Positions 34,860-46,513 of a DNA stretch of 64,000 nucleotides are shown here, one piece after another (position 1 is the stretch's first letter; every line of letters begins with the position of its first letter). Position numbers and translations under genes: made by a program. Below the pieces are notes generated by a model. The model saw only the letters and a program-made list of their open reading frames with translations. It made no database searches and was not told the origin of the DNA. The stretch is from the NCBI GenBank assembly GCA_905183005.1, contig CAJJDO010000129.1, positions 143,716 to 207,715 on the forward strand, written 5' to 3'. The DNA comes from Paramecium pentaurelia. Lineage: Eukaryota > Ciliophora > Oligohymenophorea > Peniculida > Parameciidae.

Positions 34860-36211
34860 TCATTTTATAAAATTCAAATTTTATGTACCATATTCCCAAT
34901 TTGTTAATTTAGGCACAGAAAAACGACAATACTATCGAAGATTTTATTTCCATCCACTGCTAAATGGTGATCCTAATTATTATGGAAAATCTTTAAGATA
35001 TGAAATCCTCTTCCAACTCTTATATTCCCAAGTAGTCATATTCTTACAAGTTAATAAAGAATGGAATAAAAATAAACTGAGAACCATTAATGCCATAGAT
35101 ATTGATATAATTAGACTTATTATAACCTAAGCTAAAAATAATCCTTTGTATTAAGAGAAGTCAAGGTGTGGAAAAGCCTATTAATGATAATTAAAACTTA
35201 CTTCTCTCATTACATATAGTATTTCTTAGATTTAGAAAAATAGAAACCAATAAAATACACATCTATTTCTTTCTCCAATACAATTACTTGTCTATTAAAT
35301 AAATATTTATATTAATACCCATGGACAATGATGATCATATAATGCTATACATCTATTACATTATCTACAATGTTTAGAACGAATAATTTAATCTTGATTA
35401 CATATTGGACAATATCTCTTTTCAATAAACATACTATTTCCATGATGTACACTTTAATCAATGTTTTTATCATTATTTGCAGATTTAGGTGATTATTGAT
35501 GTTCAACTTATTCAACATTGATTTCTTATTGATAATTAAATGGAGGTTCTGTTTGTGTATTAGGATTATTATTATTATTTATATCAGGCTTAGTACTTCC
35601 TTAAGATAGTACTTAAGAAGTTCTGGCATTATTTTAATGTGGACTTTACATTTATGAAACCATCTTAGAAGGAGTCTTAGATTTCTCTGGAGTTTTTTCA
35701 TAGGATTTAGCATTATTATCTATATTTTGAATTTCATTATCAGGGAAATTTTATTCATCAACTGAAGCTTCACATTCCATTTCAAATTCATCTTTATTCC
35801 TATAATAAATTGATTTATTATACTTTGGCTTCACTTTAGCTTATTCTACAACTTTTAAATCGATTTGTTCCTCTTGTATTTGCTCTTTTGTTCTCTATTG
35901 AGAATTTCCTGGGAATTGATGAAATTATTATCGCTTTTTTTAATATGGATTCGAACTATCTGTGTATTAATAATCACTTATGGTAACAAATCCTGGCTTA
36001 TCATATCATTATTATTTACATCCTTGTATGCAGTAAAACCATAGAAAATTAAAGTAAACATTATCATCAAATAGAAATAATAAGTACCCAATTTTGAACT
36101 TTCAAATAAACTATCATCTACAATGCTAAAAATGCTTAGCAAATAGATTTGCATAATTCCATAGAATATTGGTGCTCAAAGATTCAATTAAAATATACCT
36201 AATTTAACCAT
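34860..36211 (-). CDS. DHHC-type protein S-acyltransferase, 417 aa
   Basis: Five exons with introns of 24, 23, 27 and 24 nt give 418 codons. The order is that of a DHHC enzyme: two N-terminal TM helices, the DPG motif just after TM2 (YKDPGFV), a long cytosolic Ser/Asn-rich loop, the Cys-rich domain (CPICNQDQIIRSKHCRQCNRC ... DHHCPW ... NCIGERN), two more TM helices (VIISLIISISMALMV region), and the TTxE motif (MTTWEYK). It transfers palmitate to Cys residues of membrane proteins. The 5' half lies inside a duplicated stretch next to the N at 36452, so the full gene is best read from this first copy. A 5S rRNA gene lies 111 bases upstream on the same strand. Confidence 0.92.
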
Positions 36212-36314
36212 TAATCCACTTTAATATTAATAATTAATATAATAAACTTTTTTATATTTCCTATTGTAAAATTAATTTATTAAATGAATTAATATTATAA
36301 TATTAAAAATAAAT

Positions 36315-36322
36315 AAAAAAAA
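36315..36322 (-). terminator. Pol III T-run terminator of the 5S gene
   Basis: Eight consecutive A on the plus strand, that is T8 on the coding strand, immediately after the 3' end of the 5S gene; typical RNA polymerase III termination signal. Confidence 0.75.
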
Positions 36323-36442
36323 GGGTTGTCAACACGAGGACTTCCCAAGCGGTCCCCCACCTTAGTACTAACCTCGCCTTAAGCCGCTTAACTTCGGAGT
36401 TCGAATGGGATCCGGTGCTTTAGGCTTAGTATGGCCGACAAC
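36323..36442 (-). rRNA. 5S ribosomal RNA
   Basis: A 120-nt GC-rich island in AT-rich DNA. Read on the minus strand it starts GTTGTCGGCCATACTAAGCC and shows the conserved 5S loop A/internal control region (GAAGTTAAGCGGC) and matching ends (GTTGTCGGCC with the GTTGACAACC 3' end). It is followed by a T8 terminator. The internal promoter (A box, intermediate element, C box) is as expected for TFIIIA/pol III genes. It stands alone among protein genes. Confidence 0.96.
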
Positions 36443-36451
36443 GATATTTAC

Positions 36452-36452
36452 N
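36452..36452. other. Single N: contig junction
   Basis: Undetermined base separating two copies of the same 1,151-bp sequence. Confidence 0.95.
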
Positions 36453-37363
36453 AAATATTTATATTAATACCCATGGACAATGATGATCATATAATGCTAT
36501 ACATCTATTACATTATCTACAATGTTTAGAACGAATAATTTAATCTTGATTACATATTGGACAATATCTCTTTTCAATAAACATACTATTTCCATGATGT
36601 ACACTTTAATCAATGTTTTTATCATTATTTGCAGATTTAGGTGATTATTGATGTTCAACTTATTCAACATTGATTTCTTATTGATAATTAAATGGAGGTT
36701 CTGTTTGTGTATTAGGATTATTATTATTATTTATATCAGGCTTAGTACTTCCTTAAGATAGTACTTAAGAAGTTCTGGCATTATTTTAATGTGGACTTTA
36801 CATTTATGAAACCATCTTAGAAGGAGTCTTAGATTTCTCTGGAGTTTTTTCATAGGATTTAGCATTATTATCTATATTTTGAATTTCATTATCAGGGAAA
36901 TTTTATTCATCAACTGAAGCTTCACATTCCATTTCAAATTCATCTTTATTCCTATAATAAATTGATTTATTATACTTTGGCTTCACTTTAGCTTATTCTA
37001 CAACTTTTAAATCGATTTGTTCCTCTTGTATTTGCTCTTTTGTTCTCTATTGAGAATTTCCTGGGAATTGATGAAATTATTATCGCTTTTTTTAATATGG
37101 ATTCGAACTATCTGTGTATTAATAATCACTTATGGTAACAAATCCTGGCTTATCATATCATTATTATTTACATCCTTGTATGCAGTAAAACCATAGAAAA
37201 TTAAAGTAAACATTATCATCAAATAGAAATAATAAGTACCCAATTTTGAACTTTCAAATAAACTATCATCTACAATGCTAAAAATGCTTAGCAAATAGAT
37301 TTGCATAATTCCATAGAATATTGGTGCTCAAAGATTCAATTAAAATATACCTAATTTAACCAT
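36453..37363 (-). pseudogene. Duplicate 5' exons of the DHHC acyltransferase gene
   Basis: Repeats the first ~900 bases of the 34860-36211 gene, from its ATG (37363 here) through the Ser/Asn-rich loop and CPIC/DHHC region, then stops at the N. It lacks the last TM helices and the TTxE motif. Read as an artefact of the unmerged contig overlap rather than a real truncated gene. Confidence 0.85.
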
Positions 37364-37474
37364 TAATCCACTTTAATATTAATAATTAATATAATAAACT
37401 TTTTTATATTTCCTATTGTAAAATTAATTTATTAAATGAATTAATATTATAATATTAAAAATAAATAAAAAAAA

Positions 37475-37594
37475 GGGTTGTCAACACGAGGACTTCCCAA
37501 GCGGTCCCCCACCTTAGTACTAACCTCGCCTTAAGCCGCTTAACTTCGGAGTTCGAATGGGATCCGGTGCTTTAGGCTTAGTATGGCCGACAAC
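37475..37594 (-). rRNA. 5S ribosomal RNA, second (probably artefactual) copy
   Basis: Looks identical to the 36323-36442 gene with the same flanks and T-run. Because the whole surrounding 1,151 bases are repeated next to an N, there is probably only one 5S gene here. Confidence 0.85.
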
Positions 37595-37629
37595 GATATT
37601 TACTATCCATTTCTCTATTTATACATACG

Positions 37630-37650
37630 ATATATATATATATATATATT
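37630..37650. repeat. TA dinucleotide microsatellite
   Basis: About ten TA repeats just beyond the 3' end of the gene at 37657. Confidence 0.8.
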
Positions 37651-37656
37651 ATAAAT

Positions 37657-38315
37657 TCATTTTTAATCCTTGAGTTAAGTCTCAGTTTTACATTTTTAAT
37701 ATTTGTTTATATTAGCATGTATTTTAATATTTAATGTTGAGTCATTTATTGAATCATTCTATTAATGATTTATTGAATCTTTATGAGCAAAAGCAATAGC
37801 TGTACTCTCTGGATGAATCAACTATTAAAACATTTCATTCACAGGTGCCAAATGGATTTTCATCATCAAATTCATTTGTTCTATACTTTTTCTTAATTTT
37901 ATATTATCCAATTTAACTTATTGAACAGACTTCAATATATTATGATATTTATTCATTTATTTATGTTAAAATTGTAAATCCTATGTTTTATAATAATAAA
38001 TCATACTAGATATCCAATCTTCTATTGAGATTTTAATAACTGATTCTCTTATTTTAATTCTTCTATTGTTTATTCCATCTATTTGATTTATTGTATAAGA
38101 TAATAGACATAAGAAGTGTCTTATTATGCTTATTTTGGTTTATTTGCAAGTTATTTTGAAAAGGAAAGAGAAGTAGATAAATGATTAGGTGATCCATGTT
38201 ATTCTAGTTATTTACGATGGGATTTGCTAGGAGATGGTTCTTATTTGAAGAAAGTGTTTTAGAAATGATGTACACTTTTATTTTGACTTAATAAGTATGG
38301 TCTTTGATCACTCAT
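37657..38315 (-). CDS. Hypothetical coiled-coil protein, 210 aa
   Basis: Two exons with a 26-nt intron at 37981-38006 (GTATG...CATAG) give 211 codons from ATG 38315 (MSDQRPYLLSQNKSVHHFQ). A coiled coil spans residues ~85-150 (QIKQMEQTIEELKQENQLL before the intron and KLRKSIEQMNLMMK after it). The N-terminus is Ser/Pro-rich and the C-terminus Asn/Ser-rich. Skipping the intron leads to an early TGA. No family recognised. Confidence 0.72.
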
Positions 38316-38401
38316 ATATTTTGTAAATAAATTTATTATATAATTATGCTTTCAATTTTTTTATGAAAAGCAGAAAAATAAAAAATACAAAAATTGTAAA
38401 T

Positions 38402-38701
38402 TCAAAATTGATCCATATCCAACACCAAAAGGCTTGATTTAACTATTGGATCAATTTGGTTTTCTAGTAATTCATCAACACTTTCTATTGGTTCCTCATA
38501 ATGGATGAGAACCAATGTTCTAAAACCTCTAAATTATTGCTTTGATGATTTTCTATGCGGGAACTTATTGCATCGATTGCCTGGATATTGTTCATTGGAT
38601 TTACATTGATTTCGGAATGAAAAGTTTAAGTTTTTACATACACCACAGATCCAATCACCAACTCTTTGTTTTCTCTTAACTATGTAGGGAGAACTATTCA
38701 T
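38402..38701 (-). CDS. RanBP2-type zinc-finger protein, 91 aa
   Basis: A 24-nt intron (38581-38604) splits the finger. After splicing the motif reads GDWICGVCKNLNFSFRN then QCNRC, which is W-x-C-x2-C-x3-N-x6-C-x2-C, the RanBP2/NZF pattern that binds RNA or ubiquitin. The intron is a multiple of three and TGA-free, but retaining it would push the second Cys pair apart. The remaining ~50 residues are acidic and unremarkable (VDELLENQIDPIV). Ends at TGA 38402. Confidence 0.82.
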
Positions 38702-38833
38702 ATATTTTATTATTTGAAATTCAAAAATTAATAACGATATATGAAATTAGAATTTTTTTATAATATATATTTTATTATATACCTTAAAACATTCTTGAAA
38801 GTAATATATTTGAATTTGATGTAATTAATTATA

Positions 38834-40333
38834 ATGAATTAATAATAATTTCAAAGTTCAACTCCAAGAAGGCGTAATAATTCAGAGTTGAGTATTGAGG
38901 CCCTACCAGTAGAACCTGAATCAATAAATTATTTATAAATAGCTTATAGCTGGTTAACTACAGTAATAGTTATTCTATTTAGGCTCTTTTGATAGTGATA
39001 TTGTTTAATTGTTTTTTGACATTGTTACTTTCATCGTTCACATTTAATTTAAGCCTTAGGATACCAATTCTATTTCTAAGTATTGGACATCTCTTATATT
39101 TGATAAAATTTTGCATTGCTTATCATAAGATGTATAAAAAAATAGTTTAATAGACAGAGGAAATAGTAATCCAGAATGTTGTTTTGAATTGATGTGGGGT
39201 GTTGGATTAATATCTTATTATGTATGTTTGATAAATATGATCAGAGTTGCTTGATTTATTTTGTTGATAATAATGATTTTTAAATGCAATACTTATCGAT
39301 GTTTTTAACACTTTATACAATCATATGGTTGATGCAATCTATGTTTTAATTATATAGAAATAAAGATTAAGATCATCAACAGAAATTGGTATTATTATAA
39401 ATAATAAAGATAGATTGTAGTATTGATTAGATTTTGTTTTGTCACTTAATTGATGTTCATAAATATGAAATTGATAAATTGGTTATCAATTAGATGGATA
39501 TACACATTTTCAATATTTTGGTTATTCTTATTTATAATAGTACTTTTGATATTATTTTCTCTATTTAAATTGTCAATCATAATAAATCAATATTTCAATA
39601 GTAATATTGATTAAAGATAATTATTGATGATTAAAATTATAGGAATGATTTGGATCAATTTATTTCTTTTTGGTTTTTGTGGTATACCTGCATATACACT
39701 ATTTAAAATTAGTATTTCATTAGATTAAAAAGTGGAACATTATTACATTCTTTCAATATTAACAAGTGTATTCTATACTCTAGTTTTTATGGTATATACT
39801 TTATATCGAAAAGATATATTATCAGCTTTTATATTGAATTTATTATCATCACAAACTCAACAACATATTGAAAGAGAAATGGAAATCATCAGTTTTCCTA
39901 GTTCAAGAAATTAAAAGAAATTTGTTCATTGTTTTAGGGATAACATTTTAAATGATTTTCCTAAATAACTAATTAAGATCTCAAGTACTTACTATCTACC
40001 AGAAGATTAAAAAAACTAAACTGAAATTAACTCAGCTGGTGGTGTTTTTAATAAATCTCCAACTCTAACAGAGGTAGTTTAACATGATAGTACAATGAAA
40101 TAATGTTTTAATTGTTTTTAATAATAAAGTTGTACAGTTTACATTCCATGTGGTCATGGAGGTGTATGTTCTAAATGTGCTTTTGATTGGTTCTAACAAC
40201 GAAAAGAATGTTTGATATGTAGAAGTGTAAGATTATTTATTTGATAATTAATTAGTAAATATAGGCTATCTTGAAAATCGTATAGGGAGAAAATCAAAGA
40301 GTCAAAGTTGTGGATATAATTGCATTAAATTGA
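38834..40333 (+). CDS. Multi-pass membrane protein with C-terminal RING finger, 458 aa
   Basis: Six exons; introns 38963-38982, 39132-39157, 39222-39244, 39389-39413 and 40227-40255 leave exactly 459 codons. After a polar N-terminus (MNQQQFQSSTPRRRNN) there are about six to eight hydrophobic helices (for example LLIVILFNCFLTLLL, ELMWGVGLIS, FWLFLFIIVLLILFS, WINLFLFGFCG). The cytosolic tail ends in a C3HC4-type RING: C-F-N-C ... C-T-V-Y-I-P-C-G-H-G-G-V-C-x2-C ... C-L-I-C. It is likely a membrane-embedded ubiquitin ligase. The last exon (AILKIVQGENQRVKVVDII) follows the RING and confirms the final intron. Confidence 0.9.
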
Positions 40334-41013
40334 TTTGTTACTCAATAATTAATTTTATGAAAAAAAACTCATTCTTAATAAACGTACTAAATATTGAAAA
40401 AGAATCTGATTTATTATAACAATAATGAATTTGGAAAACATATCTGCATTTCTTACACTATGAATAGATAGATCTATATAGACTAATTTAAATGAATACT
40501 TATTGTAAAATGTTTTGATTCTTATTCCCAAAATCTATGCAAAATAGAAATATGAAATATTATTAATTACATTCTGTCTCTTAAACACATAAGTATTAAT
40601 CAATAAGAAAAACACTTAAAATGATTATATATTAGATTCCTTATACAAAGAGAATTATAGGATGACTGAATAATTATATTGGATTCTTTTCTAGAGATTA
40701 TAATAACTTAAAGGATTATTGATATATAATAATATATAAATGCATTACAAATGTCATAGATAAATATTTTGATCAATTGATAATATATATAATATAGTAT
40801 TAGAATCTTAAACAGAGTTACTACTTTAATATGAAATGATGTTTGAAAAATGAATGAATTAAAATTAGTTAACAAAGTTTATTGTCTATAATTTAATAAT
40901 TGATAATACAATTGAAAAGAATAGACACAATTTACATAATCATATATCTCTATTATGGGAATCAGAAACTAATAAGTTTTATATTTAGTAAAATAAATTA
41001 ATAAAATAAATAA
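40334..41013. other. Intergenic, no gene seen
   Basis: About 680 bases with frequent TGA in all frames on both strands; no coding signal, repeat or RNA recognised. Confidence 0.5.
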
Positions 41014-44000
41014 ATGGAAATTATTGATTAAGAGTCGCGTATACTTAGTTAGAGAATACTAAATGAATTTCATTTAAATGAAATAAGAAATAATTTCATT
41101 AGTATTTTAGGAATCAATAAAACTCATTTTGGGTAATACCTCTAAAAATTATCTCAAGAATCACTGATTTCACCAATCTAATACATAGATTGGCAGAAAA
41201 TAATCAGGTCTCATAATTTACTATCCAAGAATGCTTTAACATTTTCGATGAAAACAAAGATGGAAAACTTGATTGGAATGAATATTTAAAGTTGTTTGTA
41301 GAATACCTTAAAAAAGTATAATGTCTAACATACTTGAAATCATAGTCTTCCCTTGAAGAATAGAGTTAGTAATGGATTACAATTAATTTCTAGATATCTC
41401 CAATAATTATAAATAGCCTTTTTAGCATCTCCATTCAAATAATTGTTTACAACCTAAAATTTATAATCAGTTGAACAAATTTTAGCATCCTTTGAAAATA
41501 GATCATCAAATAAATAAATTAAAAAATATTATTTCATTTGCAGAGATTCTTTTGAACCTTCATTAAATTAACTTCATTAAGATATCATACTATTTTAAGA
41601 CTTTAATATTTTGCCAGCATAAATTATATAAGTTCTCAAAAGTTTATTATTATAAAGATTACCCCACGTAAAAATTAACAAAATAGATTATGCCAATTAA
41701 ATGATTGTTTAGATTATAAATAATGGTTATTGCAATCATTTATTCAAATTACTTTTAGTTGATGATGAAAAAGAATAAGGTTAAAATATTACAGATGAAA
41801 AAGATTAAAATTAAATTCTAGGAATGCAAGCACTTACATTAATTGCAGCTACTATTCACATCTATGATATTCAAATACTCATACCAATTTAAAGTAATTT
41901 ATTAGTAGATACAATATTAAATATCATCTCTGAAACATAAAATGATCTCATTATTGAATAAGGATATATATTACTTGGACATCTAATATTATACGATAAA
42001 TCATTTCAATAAATATTATTTACTAAAAGATAAGCATTATTAGATATCTAATAAATTGATGATGAAAAGATATTCTATCATAGTTGGTTTATTGGTTGTC
42101 TATTCTCTAGATATGAAAGTCATTAAGCCAGTAAATTTATGACTTAAATGAATAAATTACCAGATAATTTACTTTGGCTATAAAGTATTATTGCTTATTA
42201 TTAATAATATGGATTAATTTAATCTATAGAAAAAAACTAAATCAGAATACAAATTTAAATTAATATGCTTATTATTATTTAACCATTATTGGCTACATAA
42301 ATACATTAAGATGTACTTATAGCTTTATTATAATAATTACAAAATTAAGCTACAGATAATAGATTTAAATTATAAATTTTAAGTACCTTAAAAAAGATAT
42401 TTAAATTACCTTATCAATTAAATTATTAAAATTTTACTGCATAAAATATTCTTCTATCCAATAATCTATTGAATATTTTAATGTAACTTATTACAGATCC
42501 TAATTCATAAATTAGTTATTAAGCAAAAAAATTATTTTTTAAAACTCTATGTCTTGAAAATTCTGGAATACTCTTAAAATATTTATAAGAATCTAATAAT
42601 TTATAGTCATTCCTTTATGTTCTTGAAAGTCAATTCGTTTAAAATGTAGATGCTAACTTTTAAAAGTACTTTAAATATAAAATACTTACAATCTTAAGAT
42701 TAATGAGTCAAGATAGTAATACCTTTTAAATTCTATCCACTGATTAATGGCTTTTCAAATTACTCATTAAAGCACTTAATGATAATAATTAAGTCTTTAC
42801 TTCAAATAATTAGATAATGATTAATTGTCAATATGATTATCTTGTTATTAATGAAATTACTGAATATTGCATCACCTTTAATCTACATTTTTAACCAATG
42901 TTGAGATAAAAACCATAATTATCATATTAAGCCTTAGAAACTATCTATTAAATACTTCCAAATCAATAAGCTATTAATGAAATTAAATAATATTTTGTTA
43001 AACTTTTAGAGAATATAGATAAATATTAACCATTAATATTAAAAAAATATTTGAAACCCCTCTATTAATCAGTTTGTGAGATAGTTACTTAAGTAACTCA
43101 TTTGATATTGTCATTAAATGATCTTATTAAGAACAATCAAGTATTTCATAATAATTTTACCTCCTTCTTACAATATTTAATAAATGATCTTGCTATGTTT
43201 TAAGAATATTTAACAAGTAAAAAAGAATTAATTGATGATACTTTATTAATTATTGGCACTGAAGCTACTTATGATGGTTGTGTTGTAACCACAGTTTATT
43301 TAAATACATATTAAAATTCCTCTAAATGCAAGATAGTTTTAAAACCATAGCTTACCCTATTAGAATTTGAAAAACATGTTGAATAAGGTTTATAAACATC
43401 TGGTCCTCTGTTATACTTAGTAATTAATTAGAATCATCCCAATAAAATACCATATGATGATTTTTCAATCATAGATGAAGTATGTTTTAGGAAATTCAAA
43501 GAACTTGCAGATTAATTTATAGAAACTTAATTTGGAAGTGTCAAAGTTTCTTAAGAAGTAATAGCTGTTGAACTCTTTAGATTAAAGATGGAAGATTATT
43601 CAATGAAGAAAATATATGAAATCTTAAATAAAGGTTCATCATATATTTAATTCAAATAAATTCAAGACAATTAGATGTTATGGTTTTTGGAGAATAATTC
43701 AGGTATGTATTATTTGTAAATATTCAATAGATACCAAAGACAAAGGTTAATAATTGTAATAAATATTTTAATTGACTAAACTCCCATATACATATATAGA
43801 GAATCTTTTCGATGTATTTTTAATACTATTATAATACCTAGTCAATTAATTAATTCTTTGATAAAAATAATCTATAATAGTAATATAGATAAATACAACA
43901 AGATAATTTTAAAGATTATTTATAAGATATGAAAATCCCACCCTTATTAGGTGATAAAATTGCCACTTTCTTAGCAAGAAATGGACTCAAAAATCCAATT

Positions 44001-44446
44001 GATTTCTAAGATTTTATTTGTTTTGTTTCTATATTTTATTAATAAAGGTAATTTATTTAAATTATTAAATATTTAAGTTTTAGTGAAACTATAATAATGA
44101 AGTTTACTTATCTTTTGTATGCAAATAAGGAAGGAAAATTTGGAAAAGATTAATTATGTGAATATTTGTAAACAATATTTGTAATTACTAAATTTTACTT
44201 TAGGATATTTAAAACTAAATAATTTATGAATAATAAATTAATGAATGGGGCTCAAATTTATTTGTTAAAATTGATTAAAATTAAGATGGTCATATTTCAT
44301 TTTATGAATACCATGCTTTATTAAAAGAAGAATAATATCGTGCTAAGCTCTTAGATCCAATCTGTGCACTATTTACAAATTTGCCATTTCAAAATACAAC
44401 CAATCGTTTCTTTTTTGGAACACCTTAAAAATTATTTAGAAGTTGA
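41014..44446 (+). CDS. EF-hand / helical solenoid / EF-hand protein, ~1,090 aa
   Basis: Six or seven short introns (26, 30, 25, 28, 28, 23 nt, and perhaps a further 30 nt near 44046) join a frame of about 1,080-1,090 codons. Near the N-terminus an EF-hand reads FDENKDGKLDWNEY (residues ~65-80), preceded by a degenerate one. About 850 residues of alternating helices follow and resemble an armadillo/HEAT-type solenoid (ALTLIAATIHIYDIQIL, LLIKALNDNNQVFTS, LEFEKHVEQGLQTSG). A second canonical EF-hand, KIDQNQDGHISFYEYH, sits ~60 residues before the end. No kinase or other catalytic motif is present. Calcium-regulated scaffold is an inference from the domains only. Confidence 0.8.
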
Positions 44447-45278
44447 AATATAATAAGAAATTCTGATAAATATATATTTTTCATTTAAATTAACAAATCA
44501 TCATTATTCTCAATATTTATAGACAAACTAAAAGGGGATATACAATAAATCACAATATTTTTATAATCAACACATAGACAGATAACCAAAATTTATATAA
44601 AAATATTATATTTTAATAAATATTTCAGATATTTCAATTCAACATCTAGTTTGATAGAATGCTTTATTCAAATTTACTTTAAACTCAAATATTTCCTAGA
44701 ATCCTATCATTTCCTCTTTCTTTTTCTACTTCTCCTATAATTAAACTAATTTTCATATCTATTCAATATCTAAAAATAACTTCAGACTAATTTATATGTC
44801 TAATAGCATATTTTATAACATTTTAATATAACGAGTCTAACATAGATACTTTTCTGTTTGAACTGTGCCAAAATAATTCACTTTAAATTACATTTTATTA
44901 TTACATATATTAAAATTTAATACAATCTGCTATTAATGAAATGTAATCTAATTAGTCTTCTTACTTTATCAATCTACTCAACTATCATTAATAATATGGA
45001 AAAATTGAAAAAGATTAAAAAAATCATTAGACTTAAAGCATATTTTATACAGCTTCTGTTACTGGATAAAAGACAAAGTATAATAAAGGTAATCTACTTA
45101 ATAGTTGAGAAATAGCCTTTGAAGCATCAGATCACTAGCTTAATTATTAAATTAGTTTCACTTGTTCTCGAATACCATTATCCTGTACAATTCATAATTA
45201 TATTAAAATCAACTCTATAATATAAACTCATTAAAAGTAGCTAAAAATTTAAATTTTTTCAAATCCTTTATAAATAAA
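44447..45278. other. Intergenic, with one misleading open frame
   Basis: A plus-strand frame from 44996 runs into the following gene without TGA but reads as low-complexity Leu/Ile/Lys sequence. The exon structure of the paralogs shows the real start is at 45279. Confidence 0.45.
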
Positions 45279-45631
45279 ATGAAATAAAATTCCCAAAAAA
45301 CTAGAACCTATTAAAAAATTTCAAACATTAAAAAAAAGACTCTTATGAATATGGTATTCCTAATGGGATTTAAAATAAAACATGTAATTTCTACTCTCAT
45401 CTATATCGTTAGGCAGCAAAGCAATTGAATATCAAATATGCAGCAGCCAAAACCATCATAGTATGTCATAGAGACAATGTTATTAAACAAAAACTTGAGT
45501 TTAAATCTTCGTCAGAATGCAAGATAGCTTCTGTAAATTCAAAAAAGTGCAAGATTACCATTATTACAAGGGTTGGAGGAGATGCTGTCTCTTAAATCTC
45601 ATTTGAATATTCTTAGATTGAAGAAGTTTGA
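45279..45631 (+). CDS. Small HTH-like protein, family member A, 107 aa
   Basis: Two exons; a 29-nt intron (45384-45412) joins MKQNSQKTRT ... FLMGFKIKH to AAKQLNIKYAAAKTIIVCHR. The segment (A)-A-x-x-L-x-I-x-Y-A-(T/A)-A-K-x-I-I looks like the recognition part of a transposase/homeodomain-like helix-turn-helix. The same motif, with an intron at the same codon boundary, recurs in the genes at 54607 and 62370. The tail is Lys/Ser/Cys-rich and not shared. Probably DNA-binding; no known family name can be assigned from sequence alone. Confidence 0.72.
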
Positions 45632-46513
45632 GATTCATATAATAAATATTATATATTACTATATTGAGATGTAAGACTAATTCAATGGAAATTTCTTCAA
45701 CATGTCAGAATATGAGAAATAAAATAAAGAATATTTGAATTAATCTCATGTTCATTTGATGTAATTTACTTTAAGTTGAACTTTCCAAGATCTCAAATTC
45801 AATTATTATCTATTCTCATAACATTATAAAAGTTATTGAAAATACACCTATTTTATTAAATTTCATTTATCACTATTTTTGAAAAATATTATTCAATAAA
45901 TGAAAATTAATTTCTTTTACATAAAACAGACAAGAAACATGAATATAAATAAAGTAAATGATTGAAATACCTCAACAGAAATCTATGCTTATTATTCATT
46001 TATAATTTTAACAGTAATATTTACTAAATTTAAATTCATCATATAAATCACTCAAAGATGAATCTATTTTCTAATTTCATTAGAATTTTCAAATGTTGTT
46101 CTATTATAATTTATAATAAACAATATATTGAATAAAAAAACAATTGTATTTTTTAATTATAATTCTAATATTTCAAATTATTTGTTTAAAATAAAGTCTT
46201 CATTATGATAAATAATTACAAATTATTTAGATTAAAATTTGTAAATACATTATATATATAATTCCATGATGTTAAATTCAATTATTTACTTGTTATCAAA
46301 TTTTATATTTATTATTTTATTATTATAATTAATAATAAATATTTAATAGTTCAGGCTTTCAAATTTTATTTTAGTATAAAAAGAGGACCACCTTAATTAT
46401 TCAAAACTAAAATTACACAAAAATAAACTATGAATTGATTTAATATAATTATATATATAATATACAATAAAAATTCTTGAAATAGTAATAGACAATATAA
46501 TAAGATTAAATAT
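45632..46513. other. Intergenic, very AT-rich
   Basis: About 880 bases with no supported gene; many TGA codons on both strands. Convergent 3' ends flank it. Confidence 0.5.

Larger units (their letters stand above)
35301..36451. repeat. First copy of a 1,151-bp duplicated segment
   Basis: Matches 36453-37603 base for base wherever compared (offset 1,152), separated by a single N. Contains the first exons of the DHHC gene and a 5S rRNA gene. Best explained as two overlapping contig ends that were not merged. Confidence 0.93.
36453..37603. repeat. Second copy of the 1,151-bp segment (probable assembly artefact)
   Basis: Begins abruptly inside the DHHC coding region and continues seamlessly into unique sequence at 37604. 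No terminal repeats or target-site signatures suggest transposition. Confidence 0.93.

Noticed and set aside
36323..37594. Tandem 5S rRNA repeat of 1,152 bp period.
   Set aside because: The repeat unit is split by an N and includes part of a protein gene, so an assembly duplicate is the simpler explanation.
44996..45278. In-frame upstream extension of the HTH-like gene.
   Set aside because: Low-complexity and absent from the two paralogs, whose exon structure fixes the start at 45279.
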